In this document: positions 25,060 to 36,240 of the stretch, piece after piece
How the letters are laid out: each line of letters starts with the position of its first letter
Position numbering within the stretch: the first letter of the stretch is position 1
Source of the DNA: Platynereis dumerilii
Lineage: Eukaryota > Annelida > Polychaeta > Phyllodocida > Nereididae
Direction: 5' to 3'
Assembly: GCA_026936325.1 (NCBI GenBank)
Contig: JAPTHN010000256.1
Span: 186,001 to 250,000 of the forward strand
DNA: 64,000 nucleotides
The notes under the pieces: generated by a model
The model's input: the letters and a program-made list of their open reading frames with translations, nothing else
Databases searched by the model: none
What the model was told of the DNA's origin: nothing
Program-made: the position numbers and the translations under genes

Positions 25060-26680
25060 TAATAATAATAATAGACATTTATATTGCGCCAATTCCAGTA
25101 AACTGCTCATTAGCGCTTGTGAATGATAGCTCTATTTGTAGAAAGTCTTAAACAAAGTTTTGAGATTTCCGTTGAAGCATTCAAGTGTTTTTGATTCCTT
25201 GACGCTCTCTGGGAGTTGATTCCAAAGTTTTGGAGCATATGAAAAAACTCTGTCTTCAAATTTGTTTTTATTGCATGAAATTGGTTCTTTTAAGAGTGCT
25301 TTGTTGTTGCTTCTGAGATCACATTTTTGTTTGGATTTTGGCTGGATCGGATTTTGAATATACAGAGGAGCCTGTCCGTTGATTGCTTTCCATGTTGTTA
25401 GCATCAGTTTGAATTGGATTCTAGCTGAAATTGGCAGCCAATGTAGCTGCTTCCTGTATTGGCTCACACTGTCATGCTTTTTCAGTTTTTCTATGAGTCG
25501 AACTGCTGAGTTTTGGGCCACTTGAAGCGTATTTATCAAATGACTTGATGTACCATAGAGAAGCCCATTTCCATAGTCTAAGTGAGGAGTGACAAGGGCA
25601 TTAACTACAGTTTTGCAAACTTCCTTGTCCAATGATTTCCTGATTTTTGATATATTTCTCAGGTTAAAATAGGCATTCCGACACATTTTGTTGATTTGTT
25701 TTCCATGGTCATGTTTTTGTCAAAGATTACACCTAGATTTCTAACATTGTCAGCTGCAGTAATTTTCACATTGTCCACATTAATTGATGATATTTGGAGT
25801 TTATTGACTTGATGTGGACTGCCAATGAACAATAGCTTGGTTTTATTCCCATTGTTGCATAGCTTATTTTCATGAAGAAAATTCCTGATCTCAGAAATGC
25901 ACTTCTCCATTTTATCGACTGCATTTCTTTGATCCAAGAATGTTGGTTTGAAAGAGAGAACAAGATGCTCATCATCAGCATATTTTTGATCATCGAATTG
26001 ATTTTTGGCAGCTATTTCGCTTAATGGAGTGATATATGAATTGAATAGGATTGGTCCTAATTTTGAACCTTGAGGAACTCCAAATTTGAAAGGCAGTTTG
26101 GTTGATGTTTTGTCATTAATTCTGACTGAGACCTTTCAGAAATGTATGACTTGAACCAGCTCAGTGCAGAATCTTGCACACCGTACAGTACAACCCAAAA
26201 TAAAGTACGATTACCCCAGCAGGAAGGAAGAATCAGCCACTACTTCACCCTTTTACACCTTTTGGCTCCCTTCCTACTTTTACCTACTTGAAACTACCTT
26301 TTAAAATTACATTAAAATCACATTTAAACAACACCAATCCAAACTCTTTCACTCCCATTGTGTTTGATTTCCTTGATATTGTACCCCTTTGATAATTGCA
26401 ACTACATGACCAGCTGCCTTTATCCAGTTCTTAATATGTGTTAAGGTTGTGGTGAGGAGTCAAAAGTAGTAGTTAGGAGATTTGGGGTGAAGAGGGGAAA
26501 GGAGGGAAACATAGGTAAACAGAGGACTTACGACGGAAAATTTTCTTACTTTATTTTGGGGTTGTACTGTATCTGCATTCCAAGCATTTCAGAAGAATAT
26601 TGTGATCAATCGTGTCGAAAGCTGCAGACAGGTCCAGCAAAACAAGAGAGGTTTGCATGAATCGCAGGCCAGACAGTTAG
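25060..26680 (-). pseudogene. CR1/L2-like LINE, 3' half of the RT ORF, interrupted
   Basis: Minus-strand RT fragments in order are SLVLLDLSAAFDTIDHNILL (motif A, about 26655-26590), a fingers/palm segment YGVQDSALSWFKSYISER, then FGVPQGSKLGPILFN (motif B), then QKYADDEHLVLSF (motif C), then NKTKLLFIG, and a C-terminal part ending FNGNLKTLFKTFYK. The plus-strand (AAT)n run at about 25059-25075 is the 3' tail, whose repeat form is typical of this clade. A 384-bp MITE interrupts it at 26186-26569 and the frame resumes across the insertion. The 5' half is absent. Family placement is by eye. Confidence 0.85.
26186..26569. mobile_element. Mariner-type MITE inserted in the LINE
   Basis: The TIRs begin CAGTACAACCCAAAATAAAG and end with the imperfect complement (CTTTATTTTGGGGTTGTACTG), flanked by TA at 26184-26185 and 26570-26571. 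Removing the insert and one TA restores the LINE reading frame (LECRYGVQD). A second copy is at 50767-51160. Confidence 0.88.
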
Positions 26681-28464
26681 GGCCAAATTTTCATCTCTAG
26701 TTTAAACTTGGTCTGTGGATAAACTAGGTTTAAACCCAGTTTAAGATATTAAAACTTAAGTTTTTCTTTTCTCGAAATTTTCATGTCTGATTTTAAAAAT
26801 CGTCCAGGTTTTTCTGTGGTTTTAGCAGAAACCTGCTCAGGGGTGGTTTAACTCCTGGTTTTGGAAGCCTTCAGTGAGGATTTTGCGTCTGCAAAGTCAG
26901 ATTACTATTTCACTGATCTAGTTAAGGATATCAGTTGTGCTCTGAATTATTTTTTTTCCAAAAATATTTTTATCTCCATTTTTTTTTTCAAGTTCCCCAC
27001 CAATATTTTTTTTCAAAAATTTTCGAAATTATTTTCCCCAAAAATGTTTATTTTTCCAAATTTGTTTCAACATTTCTTCTTTCCATAACTCCCCCATGTG
27101 GACATTTTTGTCAAATTCTTCTTTTATTTCCCAAAATGTTTCTCAAAAATACTTTTTATATATATTTTTTTTCATGTTTCTGTTGCAAATTTTTATCAGG
27201 AGAATAGTAATACAAGTATTACAATTTATTGTCTTTAAAATATATCTTTTGGGTCCAGATGTTGCCGTCCTCATGCTTTGGCATTTACATGATCATTCAT
27301 TATACATGTATTACTAATTATCTATATTCCGACTGTTGTATCTTCCTTTTTTGATTTTTTACATATTTGTCTTCCCTCTCTATTCATATTCCCCTTTTTG
27401 TCTTCTCTTTCTTTCTTCATTTATTTTTAATCTGGTTTCTTTTGTTATTTCATTTTCTCTTCTGTCTCTTACCTCATGCATCTTTTTGCTTCTTCATTTG
27501 CACTCGTCCACATTTTCTACCTCTTCTCTATTTCTTCACTTTCAGTTATCTCCTTCTTTCATGGCCTATATCATCCCTTTCCTCCTTCTTTTTTTTCTTT
27601 TATTCTCTTTATTCCTTTTTGTTTCTCATACTTCTTTTATTTCTTCTCCTTTCGGCTTTTTTCCTTAGTTATGGCTGTACCATATATGTTTTCCTTCATC
27701 TTTTTTTTCCTTATCTCCTTTCTTGTTATTTCCTGTTCTCCAAGTTCTTTCTTCTACTTGAGTTATCTTTATTATATTTTGTTCCTTTTGCTTCATCGTC
27801 TTCTTTTTAATTATGCTCTTACTTTCTTCCTAATTTCCGAGTGTTTTTCCCTCTTCTTTCTTCTTTGAATTTAGTCTAAATTAACTTCTTGTGCATTTCT
27901 TCAACATTTCTCCTGACCATACTTCTTCCTTTTTTGATTTTTTACATAGTTTACTTCCCTCTCTATTCATATTCCCCTTTTTGTCTTCTCTTTCTTTCTT
28001 CTTTTATTTTTAATCTGGTTTCTTTTGTTATTTCATTTTGTCTTCTTTCTTTTACCTCCTGCATCTTTTTGCTTCTTCATTTGCACTCGTCCTCATTTTC
28101 TACCTCTTCTCTTTTTCTTCACTTTCAGTTATCTCCTTCTCTCATGGCCTATTTCATCCCTTTTCCCCTTCTTTTCTTTCTTTTATCTTTATTATATTTT
28201 GTTCCTTTTTCTTCTTCCTCTTCTTTTTAATTATGCTCTTACTTTCTTCCTAATTTCCGAGTGCTTTTCCCTCTTCTTTCTTCTTAGTTTCTCGTCTCAT
28301 CTTTCTTCTTTGAATTTAGTCTAAATCAACCTCTTTTCTAACATAAAAATTCGGATTTTAAACTAGGTCTAAACTCAAGTTAAACTTGGTTTATCGAAAC
28401 TGGGTTTAACTGGGTAAAACCCTGGGTTAAACCAAGTTTAAACCTAACATGAAAATTTGGGCCC
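26681..28464. mobile_element. TIR element with a pyrimidine-rich core
   Basis: The left end (GGCCAAATTTTCATCTCTAG) and the right end (CTAACATGAAAATTTGGGCC) are imperfect complements, and both continue into related TTTAAAC-rich arms (AAACTAGGTTTAAACCCAGT near the left end, AAACTTGGTTTATCGAAACT near the right). The core is a CT-rich tract. Multi-frame ORFs of over 100 codons in the core are low-complexity artefacts. Confidence 0.65.
27330..28330. repeat. Polypyrimidine tract made of two ~560-bp copies
   Basis: Nearly all bases are C or T on the plus strand. The segment from TCCTTTTTTGATTTTTTACA at 27345 recurs at about 27906 with similar order throughout, so the tract is a tandem duplication. 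Long strand-asymmetric tracts like this can form triplex DNA. Confidence 0.8.
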
Positions 28465-28466
28465 CT

Positions 28467-28646
28467 GTGTCCGACAAGAGAGGTTTGCATGAATCGGAGG
28501 CCAGACAGATAGTGTCCAACAAGAGAGGCTTGCATGTATCGGAGGCCAGACAGTTAGTGTCTGACAAGAGAGGTTTGCTTGAAACAGAGGCCAGACAGTT
28601 AGTGTCCGACAAGAGAGGTTTGCATGAATCAGAGGCCAGACAGTTG
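28467..28646. repeat. 45-bp minisatellite derived from a LINE, four copies
   Basis: Four units of 45 bp (for example GACAAGAGAGGTTTGCATGA, then ATCGGAGGCCAGACAGTTAG) follow each other without spacers. The same sequence occurs once at 26641-26680, where it is part of the LINE RT. A fresh element end (GGCCCAAATTTTCATGTTAG) begins directly after at 28647. Confidence 0.9.
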
Positions 28647-28680
28647 GGCCCAAATTTTCATGTTAGGTTTAAACTCTGAA
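28647..28680. mobile_element. Solo end of the pyrimidine-core TIR element
   Basis: GGCCCAAATTTTCATGTTAG followed by GTTTAAACTC matches the termini of the 26681-28464 element, but its remainder is not found downstream. Confidence 0.6.
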
Positions 28681-29017
28681 TTTGGCTGACTCAGCTTGGG
28701 TGACTTGATCAAATAATGAACATATCAAAAATGGGAAATAGATGTCTGATGATATTCATTGCTGTTGTGTCCAATTTATAAAAAAAAATACTGTTCAAAG
28801 CGAACTCTCTTAATAAAATGTGAGTTTTGATCCAGACTCGTCCAATATTGGTGATTATAGTATCATTGGAATTTTCTCTTCAAGGCGAATCCAATGATAC
28901 CAAATATAATGGGGTAGGCCTATTAAGTGGCGACTTTTGGGTCTACCGTAGTAAGAGTAGACGTAATCTTTGGTCAGGGGAGGGTTTGCTGCTGTGGACA
29001 TGTATTATCACTTTCAA

Positions 29018-29095
29018 TGACGTCACGACATGTGACGTCACGCCAAGTGCTCTTTATCTCAATGACGTCATGCCCTATTAAGGTTGCTAGGCAAC
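29018..29095. promoter_or_regulatory. Three CRE palindromes and an X-box-like site
   Basis: TGACGTCA occurs at 29018-29025, 29033-29040 and 29063-29070. GTTGCTAGGCAAC, a perfect RFX-type X-box, is at 29083-29095. CREB/ATF and RFX factors bind such sites in animals. No gene is visible next to it, so its target is unknown and it may be part of a repeat. Confidence 0.45.
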
Positions 29096-29409
29096 TCAAC
29101 GTAGCATAACAGAGCCTCATGATGACGGACGGTTACCTGGTTACCCGGGCCTGGTCACACATTAGGATATTTATATTTAATCTCAATATTATGACAAACA
29201 CAGAAACTTTGCAATGAAATTATATAAAAGCTGAGAAAAACAGTTCTGTAATCCCTCTAAGGAACCTCCACCAAGCATAAGGGGCCTTAGTGTCGTAGTA
29301 GCCAGCTAAGTTCCCTTATCCTGAAAAACTTCACTATATCGATCTGTAGTGATACAAATCTATCCGTATAATAAATGATCTGGATTGATCTGTTTTTTGT
29401 CACTCTCTT

Positions 29410-29431
29410 NNNNNNNNNNNNNNNNNNNNNN
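29410..29431. other. Assembly gap (22 N)
   Basis: A run of N bases. The minus-strand ORF crossing it is not real. Confidence 0.99.
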
Positions 29432-30325
29432 TAAAAGCTGACCAAATTTGTTTGACGATACAATACGTAGATTATTTTGGAATATCTTTCCCTTACAAAC
29501 ACTAAAACAGAAAGAAGTTTCTAGAGATGATGTTTTTGTTGTTGTTTTGTGTGAGTGGTTTTTTTTTCAAGATTTTAATCACAGGTGATGTTTCAGTTTC
29601 GATAGAATTTCCTGCTTCAGATTTTATTGGCTATGTCAAGTGTATTTGCTGTGAGTTAGCCTGTAAAAGTTTAGAAATAACCAACTAGCAAAGGTTTTAT
29701 GGCTCAATAGTACTCAATGCGTGTCATATTCACGTTGGTGGTTCATTTAAATATTTGTTATCAAGAAAAGTGTATATGTTTAACCTATTGATAAACACTT
29801 TCCGAAAAGAGATAAGATAAAATGATTTGATTCATTGTGAGGCTCGGATATCACCTTGCGCTCTTTTATTGAGTTATTATCAGGTCATTGTAATACAGTG
29901 CATACAAGGAAAGGAGCGTTCATTGATAACAAACTTAAAGTGGCAAAAAATCCCCAGTGACTGCTCTATTTTGTCTTTTTGGTTTAAAAACATTGTATTA
30001 GCTATGTGTAATATTTAATCTGTGTCTATTAGTCAGTCATGTGTATAGTTGCTCTTGCAAGTACACTAAGTGCACACTACAAAGAATTACTGTTGAATTC
30101 AACGTAAAATATGTCTCAAAGTAAAGGCCATATCACTGACATTGCCTGCATCATTGACATTGCGCTTGTATCTTACCATTGAGGTTTTCTTTTAGATATT
30201 CATTCAACTGATAACATATATGTATATAAATATGCATCAGAAATTGATTGTGAAGCAGCACCATCTTATAAAAACAATTTACATTTTGCAAAAATGTATG
30301 ACAAGAAATTAATTAAAAACATCAG
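29432..30325. other. Gene-free sequence
   Basis: No coding exon, RNA or clear repeat is recognised. Confidence 0.4.
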
Positions 30326-30327
30326 TA

Positions 30328-31477
30328 GGGGAGACCGGGGCTGGTTGTCACAGGGGCAGGTTGTCACACTTTTTATTGCACTAAACTATGGAGTCACACA
30401 GCTCAACCAAGCATTGTTTACTGCTTTTATAACTCACTGGAGTCTTTTTGAAAAATCTTGACCTCTGGAAGGGAGTCTGGTAGGCACACGGTCTGTTAAA
30501 AATTTCCTGTCACAAAAATTAATTTTTTATCTTCAACTTGCATACAATGCTAGTTTTTATCAAGTAGTTGTTGAAAAAGGTACAGTTAATGCACTTACCC
30601 TATAAACATTTCTTTAAATCATCATTAGAACCAATAGTGAAAATTTTGATAACAACGGCCTTGGTCACCCGTTTTTGGAATTTTCATCAATCGGGGCAGG
30701 TTGTCACAAAAAGGCGGGGCAGGTTGTCACACTTTTTGGAGCTGGTTGTTACCTATTAGGACCAGGCTTTTAAACCAAATAACTAACACAAATATAAATG
30801 TGTGCTTTATCCATGCTATTGATGACTGAAGATGTATGCAGATATTGCATTGTGTTCAAATAAAGCGATTTCAAATTTGTATGTAAAATTTTCAAAAAAA
30901 ATCGTAAAAATCCTACTCCAGATCAGAATGCTTTCCTGCTGATTGGTAAGCCTTCATTTGTAGCACCCTTGTACACAGTAGAATGTTTGTTAAGGTCTTC
31001 ACTGGGCAAGTAAAGGATTCCTCATATGTCCAAAATAATTTTTCTTGGTCAAGATCTGCCCTGCAGAGTTCCACTTCCAGCATTCGAGCTCATAACCAAA
31101 AGTGTGACAACCTGCCCCGAGAGTGTGACAACCTGCCCCGAAAGTGTGACAACCTGCCCCGAATTCGGAATTTAAAAAAATGTCAAATAGGACATTTAGA
31201 TTTCGAATGATATTGGTATATATCCCTATCAGCGTGCCTTGGCAGTCCAACGTCGGCCCGAAGCAGGTCCGATGCTACTGACATCGGACTGACGCTGGGC
31301 CGACGTTGGACCGCCGAGGCATGCTGACAGGGTATTCACCAGATATGTTTAAGTCACACCCCTTTTGCCATTCATACAGGATGGCAGTGTTCCTGCATGA
31401 TTTATAGAAATAGCAGCATGTTTAAGTTTTACACAGTGCGACAACCTGCCCCTGTGACAACCAGCCCCGGTCTCCCC
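30328..31477. mobile_element. 1.15-kb TA-flanked MITE with subterminal repeats
   Basis: The ends GGGGAGACCGGGGCTGGTTG...and the complement (CAACCAGCCCCGGTCTCCCC) match perfectly for about 38 bp and sit between TA dinucleotides (30326-30327, 31478-31479). The word GACAACCTGCCCC or its complement recurs at both ends and inside (three in a row at 31103-31160). No transposase. Another small element is nested at 31224. Confidence 0.88.
31224..31332. mobile_element. 109-bp hairpin MITE nested in the larger MITE
   Basis: CCCTATCAGCGTGCCTTGGC then AGTCCAACGTCGGCCC pairs with GGGCCGACGTTGGACC then GCCGAGGCATGCTGACAGGG. A 3-bp TAT lies on both sides. It is GC-rich, unlike its host element. Confidence 0.82.
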
Positions 31478-31479
31478 TA

Positions 31480-32616
31480 TCACACAAGAATATCACAGCC
31501 CCTGACCAGAATTTTAAAAAGATTAAAACACATTAAATGTACATGTATATCAGATTTGGTTATGCTACATGGGAATCTTTACCTTGCAAAATTGAGTGTA
31601 CCCCTCGGCTCCATTGGAATAGCGTTGAACCCAAGGTGTGTACACTTTTGAGTGCAACTGAATTCTCTCTGATGCTAATCAGCCTGTCTTACCAACTTAT
31701 GAATTATCTTTCCCTTCTATTTTATCTATTCCATTTATCTATACATTCTAATATTCATCTATCTGTAGATATCTCTCTTTTTGTAGGGACCATCTCAGAT
31801 CTGTGTTAAAAGCTCCAAATGAAGAAATACTTTACATGGGAAGTCCCTAACTTATTGGCCATAAAGCACCAGCAAAGTGCTTTTTCATCAATTTATGTGT
31901 ACTACAGTGATGTAGCTACATGCGTTTCTGGAGGGGGCCAATAGGAAGTTGGACTTGAAGAGATACTTTCCTTGTGGTAGGAGTATCTTCCTGATTGACC
32001 TCCAATATTAAGAGGGTGTTAATACCACAGAGGAGGTGCCTGTGAATACAATTTTGAGACCAAGTATATGTTGCCCCCTCTTGATATGGAAGTAGCTACA
32101 CCCCCATAGCATCAAGGTCATGGTTGAGTGAGCAGGTGCTTGGTGTTCATGGTAGAGTGATTGGGGACCATATCCAAAGCACACCTGGAGCATATCCCAT
32201 AGAAGCTCATAGAGAATTCCTTCAGAAAATTGGTTAAATATCAGTACTGTATATGTATATAAAGATTTGGGATGATATAATAGATGTGGCCAAACAACAC
32301 TGTATGAAAATATTATATTTTCAACTCCACACAACTGCATTTGTTGTAATAGAAATAGAAATTTCATGTTCATGACAAAAAATATAAAAGGGTTTCTCAT
32401 TGCCTGGTTTGCTGACTGTGTTTGTAACACCTGTAATTAGGCATGCCTAATAATGAGGTAACTAAATGTGAAATCACAGTAGGTAGATTGGCGGTATATG
32501 ATATTCCACAATAGGCAGTGAAGTTCTTGCAAAACACCAAGTGATTCACACCATATGGTACATCATTGTGAACCATACGCATCTCATTATCTGACATTGT
32601 TATGTAACACATTAAC
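31480..32616. other. Gene-free sequence before the LINE
   Basis: The 140-codon minus-strand ORF at 32008-32430 has no recognisable domain. The last part may be truncated LINE 5' sequence. Nothing else was recognised. Confidence 0.35.
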
Positions 32617-35600
32617 TTGGGTAGCGTATACATTTACTTGGGTAGCGTATACATTCCCTCAATAGATTCCACATCTACAATTTCTATTTTTCAAGACAAT
32701 AATGCTTTTCATTTATTACAAGATGAGATAACCCATTTTAGCACTCTGGGTAATGTTTTAATATGTGGTGACTTCAATGCCAGGACAGGTAATCAATCTG
32801 ATTTTATACTCACTGCAGGCAAAGATAGTCATGATATGTACAATGCTTTTTGTAACAATGCCCCGTGTGATTTCCCTCAAAGTGTACGGCATTCCGATGA
32901 TTCCAAGGTTAACAAGTATGGCAAGGAATTATTGGAATTATGTAAATCTATAGATATGCGTATAATGAATGGTTAGTTCAATAATACTACTGGAATGTGT
33001 ACCTGCTATACAGCCAATGGCAAAAGCTTGATTGATTACTTGATATATGACACATACTGTTTTAGGAAATTGATATCATTTACAATTGATCCCTTAAATT
33101 CAGATTCTGACCACAGACCTTTGTTATTCTCCCTCCAGCTCACTAGGGGCAAACAAACCACCCCTACAAGTAAGAAACAATGTAAATCCAGCGATAAATT
33201 CTTTAGATATGTATTTGATATGGAGAAAGCATCCGGCCTCATAAGCTCATTAAATGGTAATTTTTGTGAATCATTGCATGATGAATTTATAAATAATATC
33301 GTTTCTGATAAGGGAGTTGACAATGTCATTGACAATATGTACTGCTTGCTTGATACTGCTATTGCAAAAAATTTCAAACGAAAATATCAAAAGAGTAGAG
33401 GAGATACATTTCCCAAAAATGAATGGTTTGATGACGAGTGCAAGACACTCAAGTGTGCTGTGAATGATTTCTCAAAAAATAATAACCTTAGTATAGAGAT
33501 CAATCTCGCCCAGTACTGTAACTTAAAGAAGGAGTACAGGGCTTTAACTCAGAAGAAAAAGAGATTGTATCAAACTAGTATAAGGGAACGTCTATGTGAG
33601 ATGCAAACTGATAACCCAGTTGAGTATTGGAAATACTGGGATAGATTAAAGAAAAACTCTTCGAGCTCTATAACTGGTGTTATTTCCCTTGAATCGTTTG
33701 AAGAATACTTCAAGAGTATACAGTGTCCACCTGAAAATGCTAATCTAAAATTTGATACTCAGTTTCTTGGAGAAATCGAGGAGTTTGTACGAAACTATGA
33801 TAATTCCTTTTCTAATGATCCAGTTATGACTGATGGGCCCATCACTACTCATGAAGTAGAGATTGAATTAAAGAGTCTTAAGTTAGGTAAAGCACCTGGC
33901 ATCGATGGTATAAGCAATGAATTTTGTAAATATTTATCTGAATACATGATCCAGCCTCTAACTATCCTTTTCAATTATATTTGGGATAAAGGGATCTATC
34001 CTGAGAAATGGTCCGAAGGCATAATTCAACCATTGCATAAAAAAGGTAGTCGCAGTGAACCAGACAATTATCGTAAATTAATCCTTATGGCATGTATGGG
34101 GAAAATATTTGAATCAATTGTAAATAAAAGGTTAATCTTCCAAACGGAGGCTACCGATTCAGCTGACCCAAATCAATTTGGCTTCTGCAAATGCTGCAGA
34201 ACTAGTGATAATGTATTTATTTTGGATACATTGATGTCATACCAAGCTTCTAAGAAAAAAAAAACTTTTTATTACTTTTGTTGATTTTTCAAAAGCATTT
34301 GACTTCATCAACCGCTCATTCTTGTACTATAAATTGATAAAACAAGGTTACCGTGGTAAACTTCTAAATATTATTCAAAGTCTGTTTTCTAACTCCAGTG
34401 CCAAGGTAAGGTGGGAAGGCCAGCTTGGCTCAAAGATAGAAAGTACATATGGGGTCCTACAAGGAGGTATTATTAGCCCAGAATTATTTAACTTGTTTCT
34501 TTCTGATATGGGAGAATACTTTGATCAAACTCAGGGCCTAACAATCGATGGCACAACTTTTACACATTTGTTATATGCAGATGACTTAGTACTTATATCA
34601 GAGAGTGCTACAGGTATGCAAATCCTATTAGATAACTTGGCAACTTACTGCAGAAAATGGCGCTTACTTATTAACTCGCAAAAGAGTAAAGTGATGATAA
34701 TACAGCCGAGTGGTAGACGTTTTCGGTTGATAATGAGCAACTCGAAGTTGTTGATTCATATAAGTACCTTGGACATATAATTAGTAATAGAAGAAACACT
34801 CACAGCTTGATGTATGAACACTTGGCATCACAAGCCCAAAAAGCAATGCATGCCTTGAAAGAGAGAGTAAAATCTACAGTTGGATATCTCTCGCCTAATC
34901 TTAGTCTTAAAATGTTTGATACCCACATAGTGCCTATTCTAGAATATAACAGTGAAATCTGGTTCCCAACTAAGCAAATTGACTATTTGGAAAAAATACA
35001 ACTTCTAAAAAATCTTCTTGGGGTCCGAAGTCAGACTTCAACTGTAGCAATTTTAGCAGATACTGGCAGATTCCCATTGATCCATAGACAACAAATATCT
35101 GCAATTAACTACTGGCATAGATTAAAAATGGAAAACTGTCCAAAACTACTTCGTAAATGTTATGAAATCCAAGTGGTTCTGAACCACAAAAAATTGCCTT
35201 GTTGGTTGTCCAGAATACAACAAGTACTCATTGCTTATGGAATTAGTGATTTTGAAATGAAGCCCAGTTAAATGGCATCCTTGGTAAATAAGAAAGCAGG
35301 GGAAGATTTGTTGGCTGACATAAATGATAATGATAAAAACCCAAAACTAAGAACATATAAACTATTTAAAACAGACTTACGCATTGAACCATATTTAAAT
35401 TTTAGCTTACCTATGTATGTATATCGCAATCTAGCCAGATTCAGGCTAAGCTCTCACAATTTAAAGATAGAGCTGGGGAGACACAAACGCCCCTACATAC
35501 CTGCTGATGAAAGACTTTGCAAAAGATGTACATCTGGACTTGTAGAGGATGAATTTCACTGTCTTATGATTTGTGATTTTTGGAAAGACAACAGAGCAGT

Positions 35601-36240
35601 ACTATTTGACACGGCAGCCAAAACAATAGAAAGCTTCTCCTTGTTAAGTCCTAAAGCTCAATTTATTAAAATACTATCAAATAAATCGTCCAAAATAAAT
35701 TCTGCATTAGACAAATTCTTAAACATAGTCATTAAAACTGATAACAGCGCTTAATGTAAATTTTAATTAATTAAATCAGCCCACAAGTTCAGGGTGGCTA
35801 ATGGCACTGACACATTGTTTTCACATGTGATTTGCTTGCAATAATTTGTTTGTGAATATATGCCTTGTATCTGTATGCATATTTATGTTGCTGTCATGCC
35901 CAGTTATAAAATAGCAAATTTATATAATTGTGTTGTATATATTATATTCATCAACCTGAACGTCTTTCATTGACTTCATTTCTCTATGGTTTCATCCCTC
36001 ATAAATTTGTATATATATGTTGGTGCTATAAACTATGGTTCTGTACCGCCTCAGTGCTAAATATCACCGTATATATGGCCTGGTGTGATTTAAATATATT
36101 ATTATTGCTACTGTGAATAATGTTTATCTCTGTATGTACTATGAAGAAATATCTTAAGCCGCCTCAGTGCTATATATTGCCAGTATGTCTAGCATAGTGT
36201 GATTTTTCATGGAGATGTGTACACATCTCCATTTATAAAA
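32617..36240 (+). pseudogene. Nearly full-length EN-RT LINE, recently broken
   Basis: A non-LTR retrotransposon of the CR1/I-like group; clade not resolved. The endonuclease part at 32617-33130 has VLICGDFNARTG and SDSDHRPLLFSL, but its N-terminus is missing and a TAG at 32973 interrupts it. The RT follows: LGKAPGIDGISNEF, then IIQPLHKKGS, then (after a frameshift in an A-run near 34256) FVDFSKAFDFINRSFL, then GVLQGGIISPELFN, and YADDLVLIS. A second frameshift lies near 34735 and a stop at 35269-35271. The C-terminus has a Cys/His finger (CKRCTSGLVEDEFHCLMIC) and ends at 35754. About 480 bp of 3' UTR follow. Four lesions in otherwise good frames indicate a young but inactive copy. Confidence 0.93.
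36209..36232. repeat. Perfect 24-bp palindrome near the LINE 3' end
   Basis: ATGGAGATGTGT followed by its exact reverse complement ACACATCTCCAT. It lies at the end of the LINE 3' UTR, before an AT-rich junction with the inverted second LINE. Confidence 0.85.

Noticed and set aside
27336-28324. Several overlapping ORFs over 100 codons rich in Phe, Leu and Ser
   Set aside because: They are translations of a pure CT tract in all three frames and show no codon-position signal.
32008-32430. A transposase-like gene on the minus strand
   Set aside because: The sequence has no catalytic motif I can recognise, and neighbouring frames are closed.
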